Shown one piece after another: positions 18,801 through 26,354 of a stretch of DNA of 64,000 nucleotides. The DNA comes from Terriglobales bacterium. GTDB taxonomy: Bacteria; Acidobacteriota; Terriglobia; Terriglobales; Acidobacteriaceae. The number at the start of each line of letters is the position of its first letter. Positions within the stretch are counted from its first letter, which is position 1. The stretch spans positions 1 through 64,000 of the forward strand of contig JAICXB010000009.1 of assembly GCA_025980765.1 (NCBI GenBank), given 5' to 3'. Made by a program: the position numbers and the translations under genes. The notes below the pieces were generated by a model. It saw nothing but the letters and a program-made list of their open reading frames with translations, did no database searches and was not told the origin of the DNA.

Positions 18801-19020
18801 TGCTGGTGGTCTCTCGCAGGCCATGTTGATAAATGCGAATGACTTCGACCCCAGCATGGGCGTGATTCCATTCAGCAAAACAGTGACTATCACAGCGCCG
18901 GGATCGTTCAGTGTGGACTGGGGCGCCGATTTGGACTGTCGTGGCAGTACCGACTCGGACGGCAACCTGAGCGTGAACGGAAAAGCAACAGTCTCGTTCA
19001 GTTACAGCTTGTCGAACTGA
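15883..19020 (+). CDS. Secreted multidomain subtilase (S8), paralog 1
   Basis: 1045 residues from ATG 15883, chosen because AGGGGG sits 6 bases upstream (an ATG at 15877 is too close). Signal peptide 1-25; IPT/TIG domain (28-110); I9-like propeptide (about 140-210); S8 catalytic domain with Asp269 (VADEFGS), His302 (HGYEV), oxyanion Asn408 (AAAGNEADE) and Ser545 (GTSFAAPAVSG); two EF-hand/dockerin-like loops (DVNQDGVFNELDL, DLNGDGFTTSG); an Ig-like domain; and a unique C-terminal beta domain from about 815. The triad is intact and the Asp-His spacing of 33 fits subtilisins. Probably an extracellular protease. Tandem duplicate of the next gene. Confidence 0.87.
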   Translation: MRNAVAIAALTIFAVSAVSAGGAQAGRIDGISPVAARAGEQVVISGIGFGGPNVTITVGGIPAKLVAATGNRAVFIVPEGVKPGVTTVDATNPGGHAGSIAFTFLEGTLLAGDPTKGVADVILDKSSPGVGGDDLLNGLILTRLEIVVTPDATVAELNAALEKVEGGIVASSKGLRDITIAVPRQESAADLDAIATTLEAMPGIRHAGTTTVPQAKFLYFPPTFDSVVVLRHLLPSRFPAAWNVANRLQTSDDPSGLCTVTPVNLLVADEFGSTPPAVFSKVPLFNPPATAPFGSIAPDELHGYEVGLVASASGIGANPVGGCVNEVLTQVAGFGINGTTDAIVANMPAGRFIINYSIGFPDNCALAACLPPSDRMPSATTRAYEGLDWKKKTKSRWHDFLIVAAAGNEADEESTAIYPGMGDARYGSQMEIAQVPDPLMSWAVDGKLWDPTLGFSSLGFTSLAASPTAYSSLVQEITDAQLTGPDAVADNVIVVGSATAAPRGTVLTQRVGPEQLSPSDFSDHNPDVLAVGENVFDAQELQGTSFAAPAVSGLAAYLWLLSPELENRGPATTKQAIVANARNNIIDAYASMLSLDAAATPDPSSAPIRRALLDVNQDGVFNELDLILFLQHLYFFDTNTNTITFEAPASTAADFSVFDLNGDGFTTSGSRRERFDLDRVGSTQFGAANYSIVTQSIEGEDVRFDENELTDVEILCYYAYSPMYQGDTDARKKLMAGRCGLAVDPPTVTLDPGHTQQFTVNAPSADPVTWTATCGNIDSNSGFYTAPSQGGTCTVRATSNVDSTQFAEATVTVNGAIGHFDLDTGFRAELRALVGTNLLFPDQELTASNSSTVNPPLPLLVKVTDVFNPSGGAPANYSFSAQADGPLPGRNDPDASGMFNGQVNCSGSGSAKKDADGNIIAAPAIPRLQPSTAGDLSGSVRTGTVTLTVNGQLTRSVTPASSSSENVSIEWNSAGGLSQAMLINANDFDPSMGVIPFSKTVTITAPGSFSVDWGADLDCRGSTDSDGNLSVNGKATVSFSYSLSN

Positions 19021-19090
19021 GCCTCAAAAAAGTGGGGAGACGGAGCAAGCCGCGTCTTGCGGCTGGGAAGGAAAATTGCTTTATCGAGAG

Positions 19091-19156
19091 TCCGTCCGGC
19101 TGTGATCTTTGGGGAGAAGCCATGGTAACGGGCGGATTCGCGAAAAGCCAAGGGGG
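19091..19156 (+). promoter_or_regulatory. Conserved leader, copy 2 (ahead of subtilase 2)
   Basis: Same layout as the leader at 15816: CCGTCCG (19092-19098), TTTGGGGAGAAGC, CGGGCGG (19129-19135), then AGGGGG before the start. It lies in the 142-base gap between the two subtilase genes, so the second gene may have its own promoter. A small hairpin (AGCCGC/GCGGCT, 19048-19064) precedes it without a T-tract. Confidence 0.4.
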
Positions 19157-19162
19157 ATGTAC

Positions 19163-22100
19163 ATGCGGAACGCTGTCGCGATTGCCGTTTTGACAATTTT
19201 TGCGGTCTGCACGGTCTCTGCCGTTGGCGCCCAGGCGGGTAGAATCGACGGAATCTCACCCGCGGCCGCTCGGGCTGGTGAGCAGGTAGTGATCAGCGGA
19301 ATTGGCTTCGGCGGACCGAACGTGACCATCACCGTCGGCGACATTCCGGCCAAGCTGGTTGCGGCTACGGGAAATCGGGCACTGTTCATCGTGCCGGAGG
19401 GAGTGAAGCCGGGCGTCACCACCATCGACGCAACGAATCCTGGCGGACACGCCGGCAGTATCACGTTCCGATTTCTGGAAGGGACACTGCTGGCCGGCGA
19501 CCCGAGCAAGGATGTAGCCGATGTAATCCTCGACAAAAGCTCGCCGGGCGTAGGTGGCCATGACTTGCTCAACGGGCTGATCCTGACGCGGCTGGAGATC
19601 GTAGTCACCCCCGACGCCACAGTTGAACAGTTGAACGCCGCACTGGAAAAGGTTGAAGGCGGCATCGTCTCCAGCTCGAAGGGGCTGCGGGACATTACCA
19701 TAGCGGTGCCACGTCAGACATCGGCAGCAGACCTGGACGCAATCGCGGCAACGCTGGAAGAGATGCCCGGCATTCGCCATGCCGACAGTACGACCGTGCC
19801 GCAGGCCAAGTTCCTGTATTTCCCGCCGACGTTCGATTCCGTCGTGGCGCTACGACATTTGCTCCCGAGCCGCTTTCCCGCCGCCTGGAATCTCGCCGGG
19901 AGACTGCAAACATCGCCAGATCCGAGCGGGCTATGCGCGGTCACGCCAGTGAACCTCGTCATAGCCGATGAGTTCGGCTCAACCATTCCGGCGGCATTCA
20001 GCAATGTGCCACTCTTCAGTCCTCCGGCTCCCGCGCCCGCAGGATCCATTGCTCCCGACGAACAGCACGGATACGAAGTGGGCTTGGTGGCGAGCGCGTC
20101 GGGAGTGGGCGCCAACCCGGTGGGCGGATGCGTAAACGAGATCTTGGCGCAGGTTGCCGGCTTCGGGATCAATCGCGCTACCGATGCGATTGTGGCCAAT
20201 ATGCCCGCCGGCAAGTTCATCGTGAACTATTCCATGGGCTTCGCAGATAGCTGTGTCCTGGCCGCATGCCTGCCGCCCAGCGATCACATGCGCTCGGCAG
20301 CCACCAGAGCCTACGAGGGTCTGGACTGGAAGAAGAAGACGAAAAGCCGCTGGCAGGACTTCCTGATCGTGGCTGCCGCCGGCAATGAGGCAGACGAAGA
20401 GAGTACAGCGATTTATCCCGGAATGGGAGATGCCCGATTCGGCTCGCAGATGGAGATCGCAAAAGTTCCCGATCCGTTGATGAGTTGGGCTGTCGATGGC
20501 AAGCTGTGGGACCCGACTGCAGGCTTTGCCTCAGAGGGTTTCACGTCGCTCGCGGCGAGCCCCACAGCATATTCGACTTTAGTGCAGGAAATTACTGACG
20601 CGCAGCTCGCCGGGCCAGATGCGGTTGCTGACAATGTGATCGTCGTCGGCAGCGCGACCGCGCCGCCGGACGGAACAGTGCTGACCCAGCGCGTAGGCCC
20701 CGAGCAACTGAGCCCGTCCACATTCTCCGACCACAACTCCGACGTGCTGGCGGTCGGCGAAAATGTCTTCGACATACAAGAATTGCAGGGCACGAGCTTC
20801 GCTGCACCCGCGGTTTCGGGACTTGCGGCATATCTATGGCTGCTGAGTCCGGAGCTGGAAGCCCGCGGTCCGGCCGCGACCAAGCGAGCGATTGTCGGCA
20901 ATGCGCGCAACAACATCATTGACGCGTATGCATCGATGCTGTCGCTGGACGCAGCCACTACGCCCGACCCCTCCAGCGCGCTCATCCGCCGGGCGCTGCT
21001 TGACGTGAATCAGGACGGCGTCTTCAACGAACAGGACCTCATTGCGTTCCTGCAACATCTCTACTTCTTCGACACCAATACGAACACGATCACCTTCGAA
21101 GCGCCGGCGAGCACGGCGGCTGACTTCAGCGTCTTCGACCTGAACGGCGATGGCTTCACCACCAGCGGATCGCGACGCGAGCGCTTCGATCTCGATCGCA
21201 TCGGCTCCACGCAATTCGGCGCCGCCAACTACTCGATCGTCACTCAGAGCATTGAAGGCCAGGATGTCCGCTTTGACGAAAACGAACTCACCGATGTCGA
21301 AATCCTCTGCTATTACGCATACTCGCCGATGTATCAGGGCGACATGGACGCACGCAAAACATTAATGGCTGGGCGCTGCGGCTTGGCAGTCGATCCAGCG
21401 CGGGTCACGCTTAACTCCGGCCAGACGCAGCAGTTCAAAGTAAACGCGCCCACCGCCGATCCGGTGACCTGGACGGCAACGTGCGGAAACGTCGACTCCA
21501 ATAGCGGTTTCTACACCGCGCCCTCCCAGAGCGGGACGTGTACCGTTCGCGCTACCAGCAACGCCAACCCAAGCCAGTTCGGCGAAGCGACCGTCACCGT
21601 CATCGGGTCCAGCGCAAACAAGATCGCGCTGACGTCCAGAAGGTGTCGTACTGAAGCTCAGGCAACCGCAATCTTCACCTTCTCAGATCCGTTCGATATT
21701 GCTGCAAAAAATTGTTCGCCGTTCCCGCCGCCTCCTTACACCGTTCCCGCTGTGAATCTCAACGACGCCACCAGCGGGTTCACCTACTCGGCGAACTATA
21801 TAGAGAGCTTGTCGCCCGTCGAGATCGCAAGCGATTCGATATCGCAGGGCACATTGGACGTCGTGGCGGCTGTTGATCCGCCGGCTATCGTGCCTGGAGG
21901 GATGCCCGATACCACGTTCTTAAGGGCAGCTGGGTCGGTGGACGTATTGCTTCAAGTGAAGGATCTAGGACCTTATCAATTGACGGTCAGCGGCAGTTTT
22001 TCGACTGACAACCAGATTTTGTCGTTTTTCAACGGGACTCAGGTTCAGATCTGCACCGGCGTGATTGACTGCCAAGTCTTCAGGCCGAACTTTCAGAGCG

Positions 22101-22267
22101 AAGCGCTAGGGGGCACCTTCAATTTCTCGCGACGTCTGGGGAGCGGCGGAGCGAATGAGGTCGAGTTCTTCATTGCTGCAGACTCTGGCTTCACCTCAGC
22201 ACTTGACCAGCCCAGGCAAGCCAATGCGGAGGCGACGGTGATCTTCTCGATCCAGAGAGTGCAATGA
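19163..22267 (+). CDS. Secreted multidomain subtilase (S8), paralog 2
   Basis: 1034 residues, start ATG 19163 with the same AGGGGG site. It is collinear and very similar to paralog 1 through signal peptide, IPT/TIG, propeptide, S8 domain (Asp269, His302 and the GTSFAAPAVSG Ser all kept), EF-hand-like loops and Ig-like domain. Similarity stops abruptly after the Ig-like domain (about base 21600), where a different Cys-containing beta-rich tail replaces that of paralog 1. The tail is probably a target- or surface-binding module. Tandem duplication with tail exchange is the simplest history. Confidence 0.87.
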   Translation: MRNAVAIAVLTIFAVCTVSAVGAQAGRIDGISPAAARAGEQVVISGIGFGGPNVTITVGDIPAKLVAATGNRALFIVPEGVKPGVTTIDATNPGGHAGSITFRFLEGTLLAGDPSKDVADVILDKSSPGVGGHDLLNGLILTRLEIVVTPDATVEQLNAALEKVEGGIVSSSKGLRDITIAVPRQTSAADLDAIAATLEEMPGIRHADSTTVPQAKFLYFPPTFDSVVALRHLLPSRFPAAWNLAGRLQTSPDPSGLCAVTPVNLVIADEFGSTIPAAFSNVPLFSPPAPAPAGSIAPDEQHGYEVGLVASASGVGANPVGGCVNEILAQVAGFGINRATDAIVANMPAGKFIVNYSMGFADSCVLAACLPPSDHMRSAATRAYEGLDWKKKTKSRWQDFLIVAAAGNEADEESTAIYPGMGDARFGSQMEIAKVPDPLMSWAVDGKLWDPTAGFASEGFTSLAASPTAYSTLVQEITDAQLAGPDAVADNVIVVGSATAPPDGTVLTQRVGPEQLSPSTFSDHNSDVLAVGENVFDIQELQGTSFAAPAVSGLAAYLWLLSPELEARGPAATKRAIVGNARNNIIDAYASMLSLDAATTPDPSSALIRRALLDVNQDGVFNEQDLIAFLQHLYFFDTNTNTITFEAPASTAADFSVFDLNGDGFTTSGSRRERFDLDRIGSTQFGAANYSIVTQSIEGQDVRFDENELTDVEILCYYAYSPMYQGDMDARKTLMAGRCGLAVDPARVTLNSGQTQQFKVNAPTADPVTWTATCGNVDSNSGFYTAPSQSGTCTVRATSNANPSQFGEATVTVIGSSANKIALTSRRCRTEAQATAIFTFSDPFDIAAKNCSPFPPPPYTVPAVNLNDATSGFTYSANYIESLSPVEIASDSISQGTLDVVAAVDPPAIVPGGMPDTTFLRAAGSVDVLLQVKDLGPYQLTVSGSFSTDNQILSFFNGTQVQICTGVIDCQVFRPNFQSEALGGTFNFSRRLGSGGANEVEFFIAADSGFTSALDQPRQANAEATVIFSIQRVQ

Positions 22268-22460
22268 CATACCTTCAGCTGCCCGTGCCCGCCCTCGCAG
22301 CTCAGCGCCTTATTGGCGACAGAGGTATTTAGCTTCTTCAGAGACGAATCTGCACAATATTCTAAAGCTGCGCTCACCCGAAACCCGCATCCAGGACTTC
22401 CATCCCTGGATGCTTAGCAGGAGCTACTCTCTCAACCTCCTGTGCTGCGCAGGGAATGTT
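22268..22460. other. Intergenic region after the subtilases
   Basis: No gene seen. It contains a 7-bp hairpin (ATCCAGG at 22389-22395 with CCTGGAT at 22405-22411) lacking a T-tract; possibly a weak terminator. Confidence 0.35.
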
Positions 22461-22665
22461 AGGAAGCTATTTACGAAACATCTTTGTGTGCAATCTCGAC
22501 TTCAAAGTTCTCGGAAGAACAACTGCGATCCGAATTCGCGCAGTTAGCAGCGGTGGAACCCGTTACCATCATGCGCGACAGTTTGCCGGCCAGCAGCGAG
22601 GCTTCTGGTTTGTCGAGATTGCCAGTGGTGAGCAGGACGGCTTTTCGGTAATTTCTACAATTTGA
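22461..22665 (+). pseudogene. Relic of an RRM RNA-binding protein gene
   Basis: The DNA aligns along its whole length with the intact RRM gene at 34296-34655, including the AGGAAGCT leader. The first part reads RNIFVCNLDFKV. An extra C near 22510 shifts the frame, so SEEQLRSEFAQLAAVEPVTI is encoded in a second frame, and a one-base loss near 22579 restores the first (GQQRGFWFVEI). RNP2 has Gly to Cys and RNP1 has RGFGFV to RGFWFV. It stops right after the RRM, without the Gly/Arg tail. Clearly a decayed paralog. Confidence 0.85.
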
Positions 22666-22765
22666 CCGATCGGGTACTTTGAACCCATGCTCCGTGTCTC
22701 GTGTCTGCGTTTGAAACCTAATTTCCTGAGGCATCAGGCGGGGAGCCAGGCCCATCCAACGCAAC

Positions 22766-22996
22766 ATGGCGGAAAAGGTCAATAAACTCGGGCTGAAGCG
22801 CGATTACAGCAAGTACCTCTACTTCCTCGACAAGGATGGCAATGTTTGCCAGAAGGCCAAATCGGGCGACGGCAAGACCGAAGTGGTGGTGAAGAACGCG
22901 GTTGATCGCGACAATCAATTCTTGTACTTCATTGATAAGGATGGCGACGTTTCGCGCTCTCCTCGTGTGACCCGCGGTAAAAATAAGGCAGCATAG
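22766..22996 (+). CDS. Small basic protein with two DKDG-type repeats
   Basis: 76 residues. Two internal repeats, YLYFLDKDGNVCQKAK and FLYFIDKDGDVSRSPR, spaced 34 residues apart, each an aromatic strand followed by an Asp-rich turn. It is Lys-rich, with no signal peptide. The family is not recognised; the repeats suggest a tiny two-bladed beta unit. It lies 15 bases before the phosphoribosyltransferase-like gene and is probably co-transcribed. Confidence 0.7.
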   Translation: MAEKVNKLGLKRDYSKYLYFLDKDGNVCQKAKSGDGKTEVVVKNAVDRDNQFLYFIDKDGDVSRSPRVTRGKNKAA

Positions 22997-23011
22997 GCGC
23001 AGCCCAAGAAC

Positions 23012-24706
23012 GTGAGCGTAAGCGACAGTTGGAAGCTCCTGGTCTTCCGCGATGGGAAAGTTTTGCGCGACGCGCGCGAGCTGCTGCTCGAATTCCGCCA
23101 TACTCTCCAGAGCGTTTGCGAGCTATCAGATTTCGCTTCAGGTCCTGCGCGAGATGCGCTCCTGGAAGCGCTGCTTCGCTGTGGAGAACTGGAATGCGCG
23201 CTCGCCGACGCGGGCGGCGATTCTGCTCAGATCATCTGCATCGCTGCGATCACCGATCGTCTGGCCACGGCCTTACTCTCCGGACAGGCGCCAGAAATTC
23301 CCGGAATTGCACTCGACAATTTGGAAGAACTCGTTTCTCGCAGCATCGTCGGGGTTTCCCCTCCGGAAGGTTTTTCCTACTACGCGCTGCATCCGCTCGA
23401 TTGCGCCGATCTGCTTTCGGAGCTGCAGCTTCGTCCTGCCGCTGCTGCCGTGATCGGCATCCGTTCGATTGGGACAACGCTCAGCGCGGTTGTGCGCGGC
23501 TGGTTTGAATTGCACGGCATTCCGGCGGAACGGATTTGCGTGCGCCCCGACGGGCATCCGTTTGATCGCCGGCTTAACTTAAGCGTCGACGAGCGCTGCT
23601 GGATCCGATCTCAGAGCGGGCGCGGCGCCATGTTCCTGGTTGTCGATGAAGGACCCGGCCTGAGTGGCTCCTCGTTTCTTGCCGTGGGCGAAGCGCTGCT
23701 CGAAAACGGCGTGGCTCCCGAGCAAATTATTTTTATTCCGAGCTCGGAACCGGACCTCGATGCGCTGCTGGCTCCCCAAGCTGCTGCGCGGTGGAGCAAA
23801 TTTCGCACCGTGGCGCTGAAGCCCACACGCCACATTCCGCAGGATGCCCAAGAGGATGTCAGCGCCGGCCGCTGGCGCAATGTGGTATTCCCATGCGCAA
23901 GTGATTGGCCGGCGAGCTGGATATGGACTGAGCGGAAAAAGTACTTGTCGGGAAGCCGAGACCATCTCTTCCGCTTCGACGGCTTGGGGCATTATGGGAC
24001 AGCGGTGCGCCGCCGTTCCCAATTGCTCGCAGAATACGGTTGGGGACCAGCGGCCGAAGCCGCCGGAAGCGGCTTCACCGCATTTCCCTGGCTGGATTCT
24101 AACGGCGTGGCACAACAGCTTTTGCCTGTGAAGTTAGCCCCCGCCAGGGTTAGCCAGAAAGAGATCCTGCAGGCTGCGCAATACTGTGCCTTCCGCGCAG
24201 AGCATTTCCAAACCGAAGTTCAAGATCAAAGTGCGCTCGAGCATATGGCGCGTACCAATCTGGAGCGCGCGATGGGCATACATTTGCCCAAGGATTTTCA
24301 ACTACCAATCGAGCGAGCAGTGATTGCGGATGCACGCGTGATGCCTTACGAGTGGATGGTCAGAGATGGCCGTCTGCTCAAAAGCGACGCCTCCTGCCAT
24401 GGTGACGATCATTTTTTCCCTGGCCCAACCGACATCGCATGGGATTTGGCCGGACTGATTGTGGAATGGGGTCTGGATGGAGATGGCAGTCGCGTTGTTC
24501 TCGACGAATACTCGCGAATTGCACGGGACAATGCCTCGCCTCGTCTCCCTAACTACCTGGTTGCATATTGCGCGTTCCGACTGGGGTTTTCCGTGAGCGC
24601 AGCGCAGTCAATCACAGATTCGGCGGAGCAGCAACGATTCGCGAAAGAAGCGCGGAAGTATCGAGAAAAACTGGGCAATTTACTGCACACATCAACAGCA
24701 GCGTGA
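23012..24706 (+). CDS. Phosphoribosyltransferase-like / kinase-like fusion protein
   Basis: 564 residues, GTG start. The first half contains a type-I phosphoribosyltransferase-like core: GIRSIGTTLSAVVRGWFE, and a PRPP-loop-like VVDEGPGLSGSSF (about 210-222). The C-terminal half contains SDASCHGDDHFFPGPTDIAW (HGDD at 463-466) followed by DLAGLIVEW, reminiscent of the catalytic loop of aminoglycoside-phosphotransferase-type kinases. The combination points to a nucleotide- or sugar-handling enzyme, but the substrate is unknown and the kinase similarity rests on short motifs. No signal peptide. Follows the DKDG-repeat gene by 15 bases. Confidence 0.65.
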   Translation: MSVSDSWKLLVFRDGKVLRDARELLLEFRHTLQSVCELSDFASGPARDALLEALLRCGELECALADAGGDSAQIICIAAITDRLATALLSGQAPEIPGIALDNLEELVSRSIVGVSPPEGFSYYALHPLDCADLLSELQLRPAAAAVIGIRSIGTTLSAVVRGWFELHGIPAERICVRPDGHPFDRRLNLSVDERCWIRSQSGRGAMFLVVDEGPGLSGSSFLAVGEALLENGVAPEQIIFIPSSEPDLDALLAPQAAARWSKFRTVALKPTRHIPQDAQEDVSAGRWRNVVFPCASDWPASWIWTERKKYLSGSRDHLFRFDGLGHYGTAVRRRSQLLAEYGWGPAAEAAGSGFTAFPWLDSNGVAQQLLPVKLAPARVSQKEILQAAQYCAFRAEHFQTEVQDQSALEHMARTNLERAMGIHLPKDFQLPIERAVIADARVMPYEWMVRDGRLLKSDASCHGDDHFFPGPTDIAWDLAGLIVEWGLDGDGSRVVLDEYSRIARDNASPRLPNYLVAYCAFRLGFSVSAAQSITDSAEQQRFAKEARKYREKLGNLLHTSTAA

Positions 24707-24731
24707 TTCAATCGAAAAACACAAAAATCGA

Positions 24732-24848
24732 TTGAACACGGAGGACACGAAGGGAACGAAGGTAAGAACGAGGAACAAACTTTGCAATCACCGAATGCCC
24801 TCGCCGGCCAATCAAGTCCTCTGTGACCTCCGTGTCCTCCGTGTTCAA
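24732..24848. repeat. Palindromic repeat, GAGGACACG units, copy 1
   Basis: Perfect 18-bp inverted arms: TTGAACACGGAGGACACG (24732-24749) and its complement at 24831-24848, with an 81-base spacer carrying more degenerate units. Located between convergent genes, where it could form a bidirectional transcript hairpin. Confidence 0.8.
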
Positions 24849-24881
24849 AGGTTTTGACTTGGCCGAATGCTGATTGCTATC

Positions 24882-26054
24882 TCACGAATAGAAATCGGCA
24901 ATGGCCGCTACCACCGTTTGCTGCTCATCCTGGGTGATCTCGGCGAACATCGGCAATGAGAGCGCTTCGCGCGCAGCTTGTTCCGTTTTGGGTAAGGAAC
25001 CTTCACCATATCCCAGATAGTCGAAGCAGGGTTGACGGTGAATCGGAATGGGATAGAAGATCTCAGAGCCGATCTGGCGTTCGGTGAGGAATTTGCGCAG
25101 CTCGTCCCGCGCCGCAGCCAGAATGGTGAACTGGTGGTAAATGTGCGAAGCCGGCGGCGAGCTCTGAGGTAAGCGGATGGGGGAATTCGCTCCTGCAAGT
25201 CCAGCCGATTCGAACAGATTGAAGTAAGTGCGGGCGCGCTCCTGGCGCTCGCGGTTCCAGCGCTCCAGGTGCTTCAACTTCACCGAGAGCACGGCCGCCT
25301 GGATGGAATCGAGACGGCTGTTCCAGCCGATCTCTTCATGCAGATATCGCCGCGGCATTCCGTGGTTGCGCAGCAGGCGCACTCGTGCGGCCAGCGCCTC
25401 GTCGTTGCTGGTTACGCATCCGGCGTCGCCGAAAGCGCTGAGGTTCTTGGTGGGATAAAAGCTGAAACAGCCCAGATCGCCCAAAGCACCTGCGCGTCGC
25501 CCGCGCCAGGTAGCGCCGAAAGCCTGAGCGGCGTCCTCGATGATGGCCAGTTTGCGTTGTTTGCCGATGCTGCAGAATTTGTCCATGTCCGCGCACTGTC
25601 CAAATAAATGCACTGGCATGGTGGCTTTGACGCGCACGCGGTGGTCCAGCATCTGCTCGACCGCCGAAGCATCGAGATTGAACGTTCCCAAATCGATATC
25701 GGCAAAGACCGGACGTGCTCCGACGCGCACGATAGCGCTGGCGGAAGCGAAGAAACTGAAGGCGGTGGTAACCACTTCGTCCCCAGCTCCGATTCCGGCA
25801 GCGGCCAACGCCAGGAACAATGCATCGGTACCCGAGTTGCACCCGATGCAGGCGGACGTGCCCAAGAACTGCGCAGCGGATTTTTCGAACTCCGCAACGG
25901 CTTCGCCGAGGATGAAATGCTGCGAGTCGCAGACTTGCCCAATGGCCGCAAGAATTTCTGCGCGAATGGGCGCGTACTGGCGCGAGAGGTCGAGGAGCGG
26001 GACAGCTTCCCCTGATCGGGTAACCAGGCCTGCCGGAACTGCTTTGGCATTCAC
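24882..26054 (-). CDS. DegT/DnrJ/EryC1/StrS-family sugar aminotransferase
   Basis: A PLP enzyme that transaminates nucleotide-linked keto-sugars for surface polysaccharides or secondary metabolites. 390 residues, GTG start at 26054. Visible: GCNSGTDALFLAL (cofactor phosphate region), IIEDAAQAFGA with the pyridine-binding Asp, and the Schiff-base Lys in FYPTKNLSAFGDAG. Length is normal. No other sugar-nucleotide genes are next to it, so the pathway cannot be named. Confidence 0.9.
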   Translation of the reverse strand: MNAKAVPAGLVTRSGEAVPLLDLSRQYAPIRAEILAAIGQVCDSQHFILGEAVAEFEKSAAQFLGTSACIGCNSGTDALFLALAAAGIGAGDEVVTTAFSFFASASAIVRVGARPVFADIDLGTFNLDASAVEQMLDHRVRVKATMPVHLFGQCADMDKFCSIGKQRKLAIIEDAAQAFGATWRGRRAGALGDLGCFSFYPTKNLSAFGDAGCVTSNDEALAARVRLLRNHGMPRRYLHEEIGWNSRLDSIQAAVLSVKLKHLERWNRERQERARTYFNLFESAGLAGANSPIRLPQSSPPASHIYHQFTILAAARDELRKFLTERQIGSEIFYPIPIHRQPCFDYLGYGEGSLPKTEQAAREALSLPMFAEITQDEQQTVVAAIADFYS

Positions 26055-26209
26055 AGGACACGAATTCTAGCACTGCCTTGGAGCCGCGAGAGCACTTCCA
26101 TTTCATCCCAAAATGAATTGCCGCAACCTCAAGTAATCGAGCAGCTTATCCTGCTATTCCCGTCAGTTATCCCAAAAATAATAGGATTCATCCCATTTAT
26201 TCCAAAAGC

Positions 26210-26243
26210 AGAATTCCTGGCCTGCCGACCCCTGTGGAATTCT
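26210..26243. promoter_or_regulatory. Inverted repeat upstream of the TonB-dependent receptor
   Basis: AGAATTCC (26210-26217) and GGAATTCT (26236-26243), perfect 8-bp arms with an 18-base spacer, about 110 bases before the receptor start. Candidate operator; no known regulator motif is recognised. The rest of 26055-26354 is AT-rich promoter-like DNA without a gene. Confidence 0.4.
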
Positions 26244-26354
26244 CGTGTAAGTAGCTGGATTTAAAGAAAAATTTACAAATTCTTAACAATGGTCTACCGA
26301 CTGCATTCGGTTTTTGCATCGTTTCCCCCCAGAACTCTCAGGAGAAATCAAAAC

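Noticed and set aside
24732-24848. CRISPR array, suggested by regular short repeats in intergenic DNA
   Set aside because: Units are 8-9 nt, degenerate and arranged as inverted arms, with no uniform spacers and no cas genes anywhere in the window.
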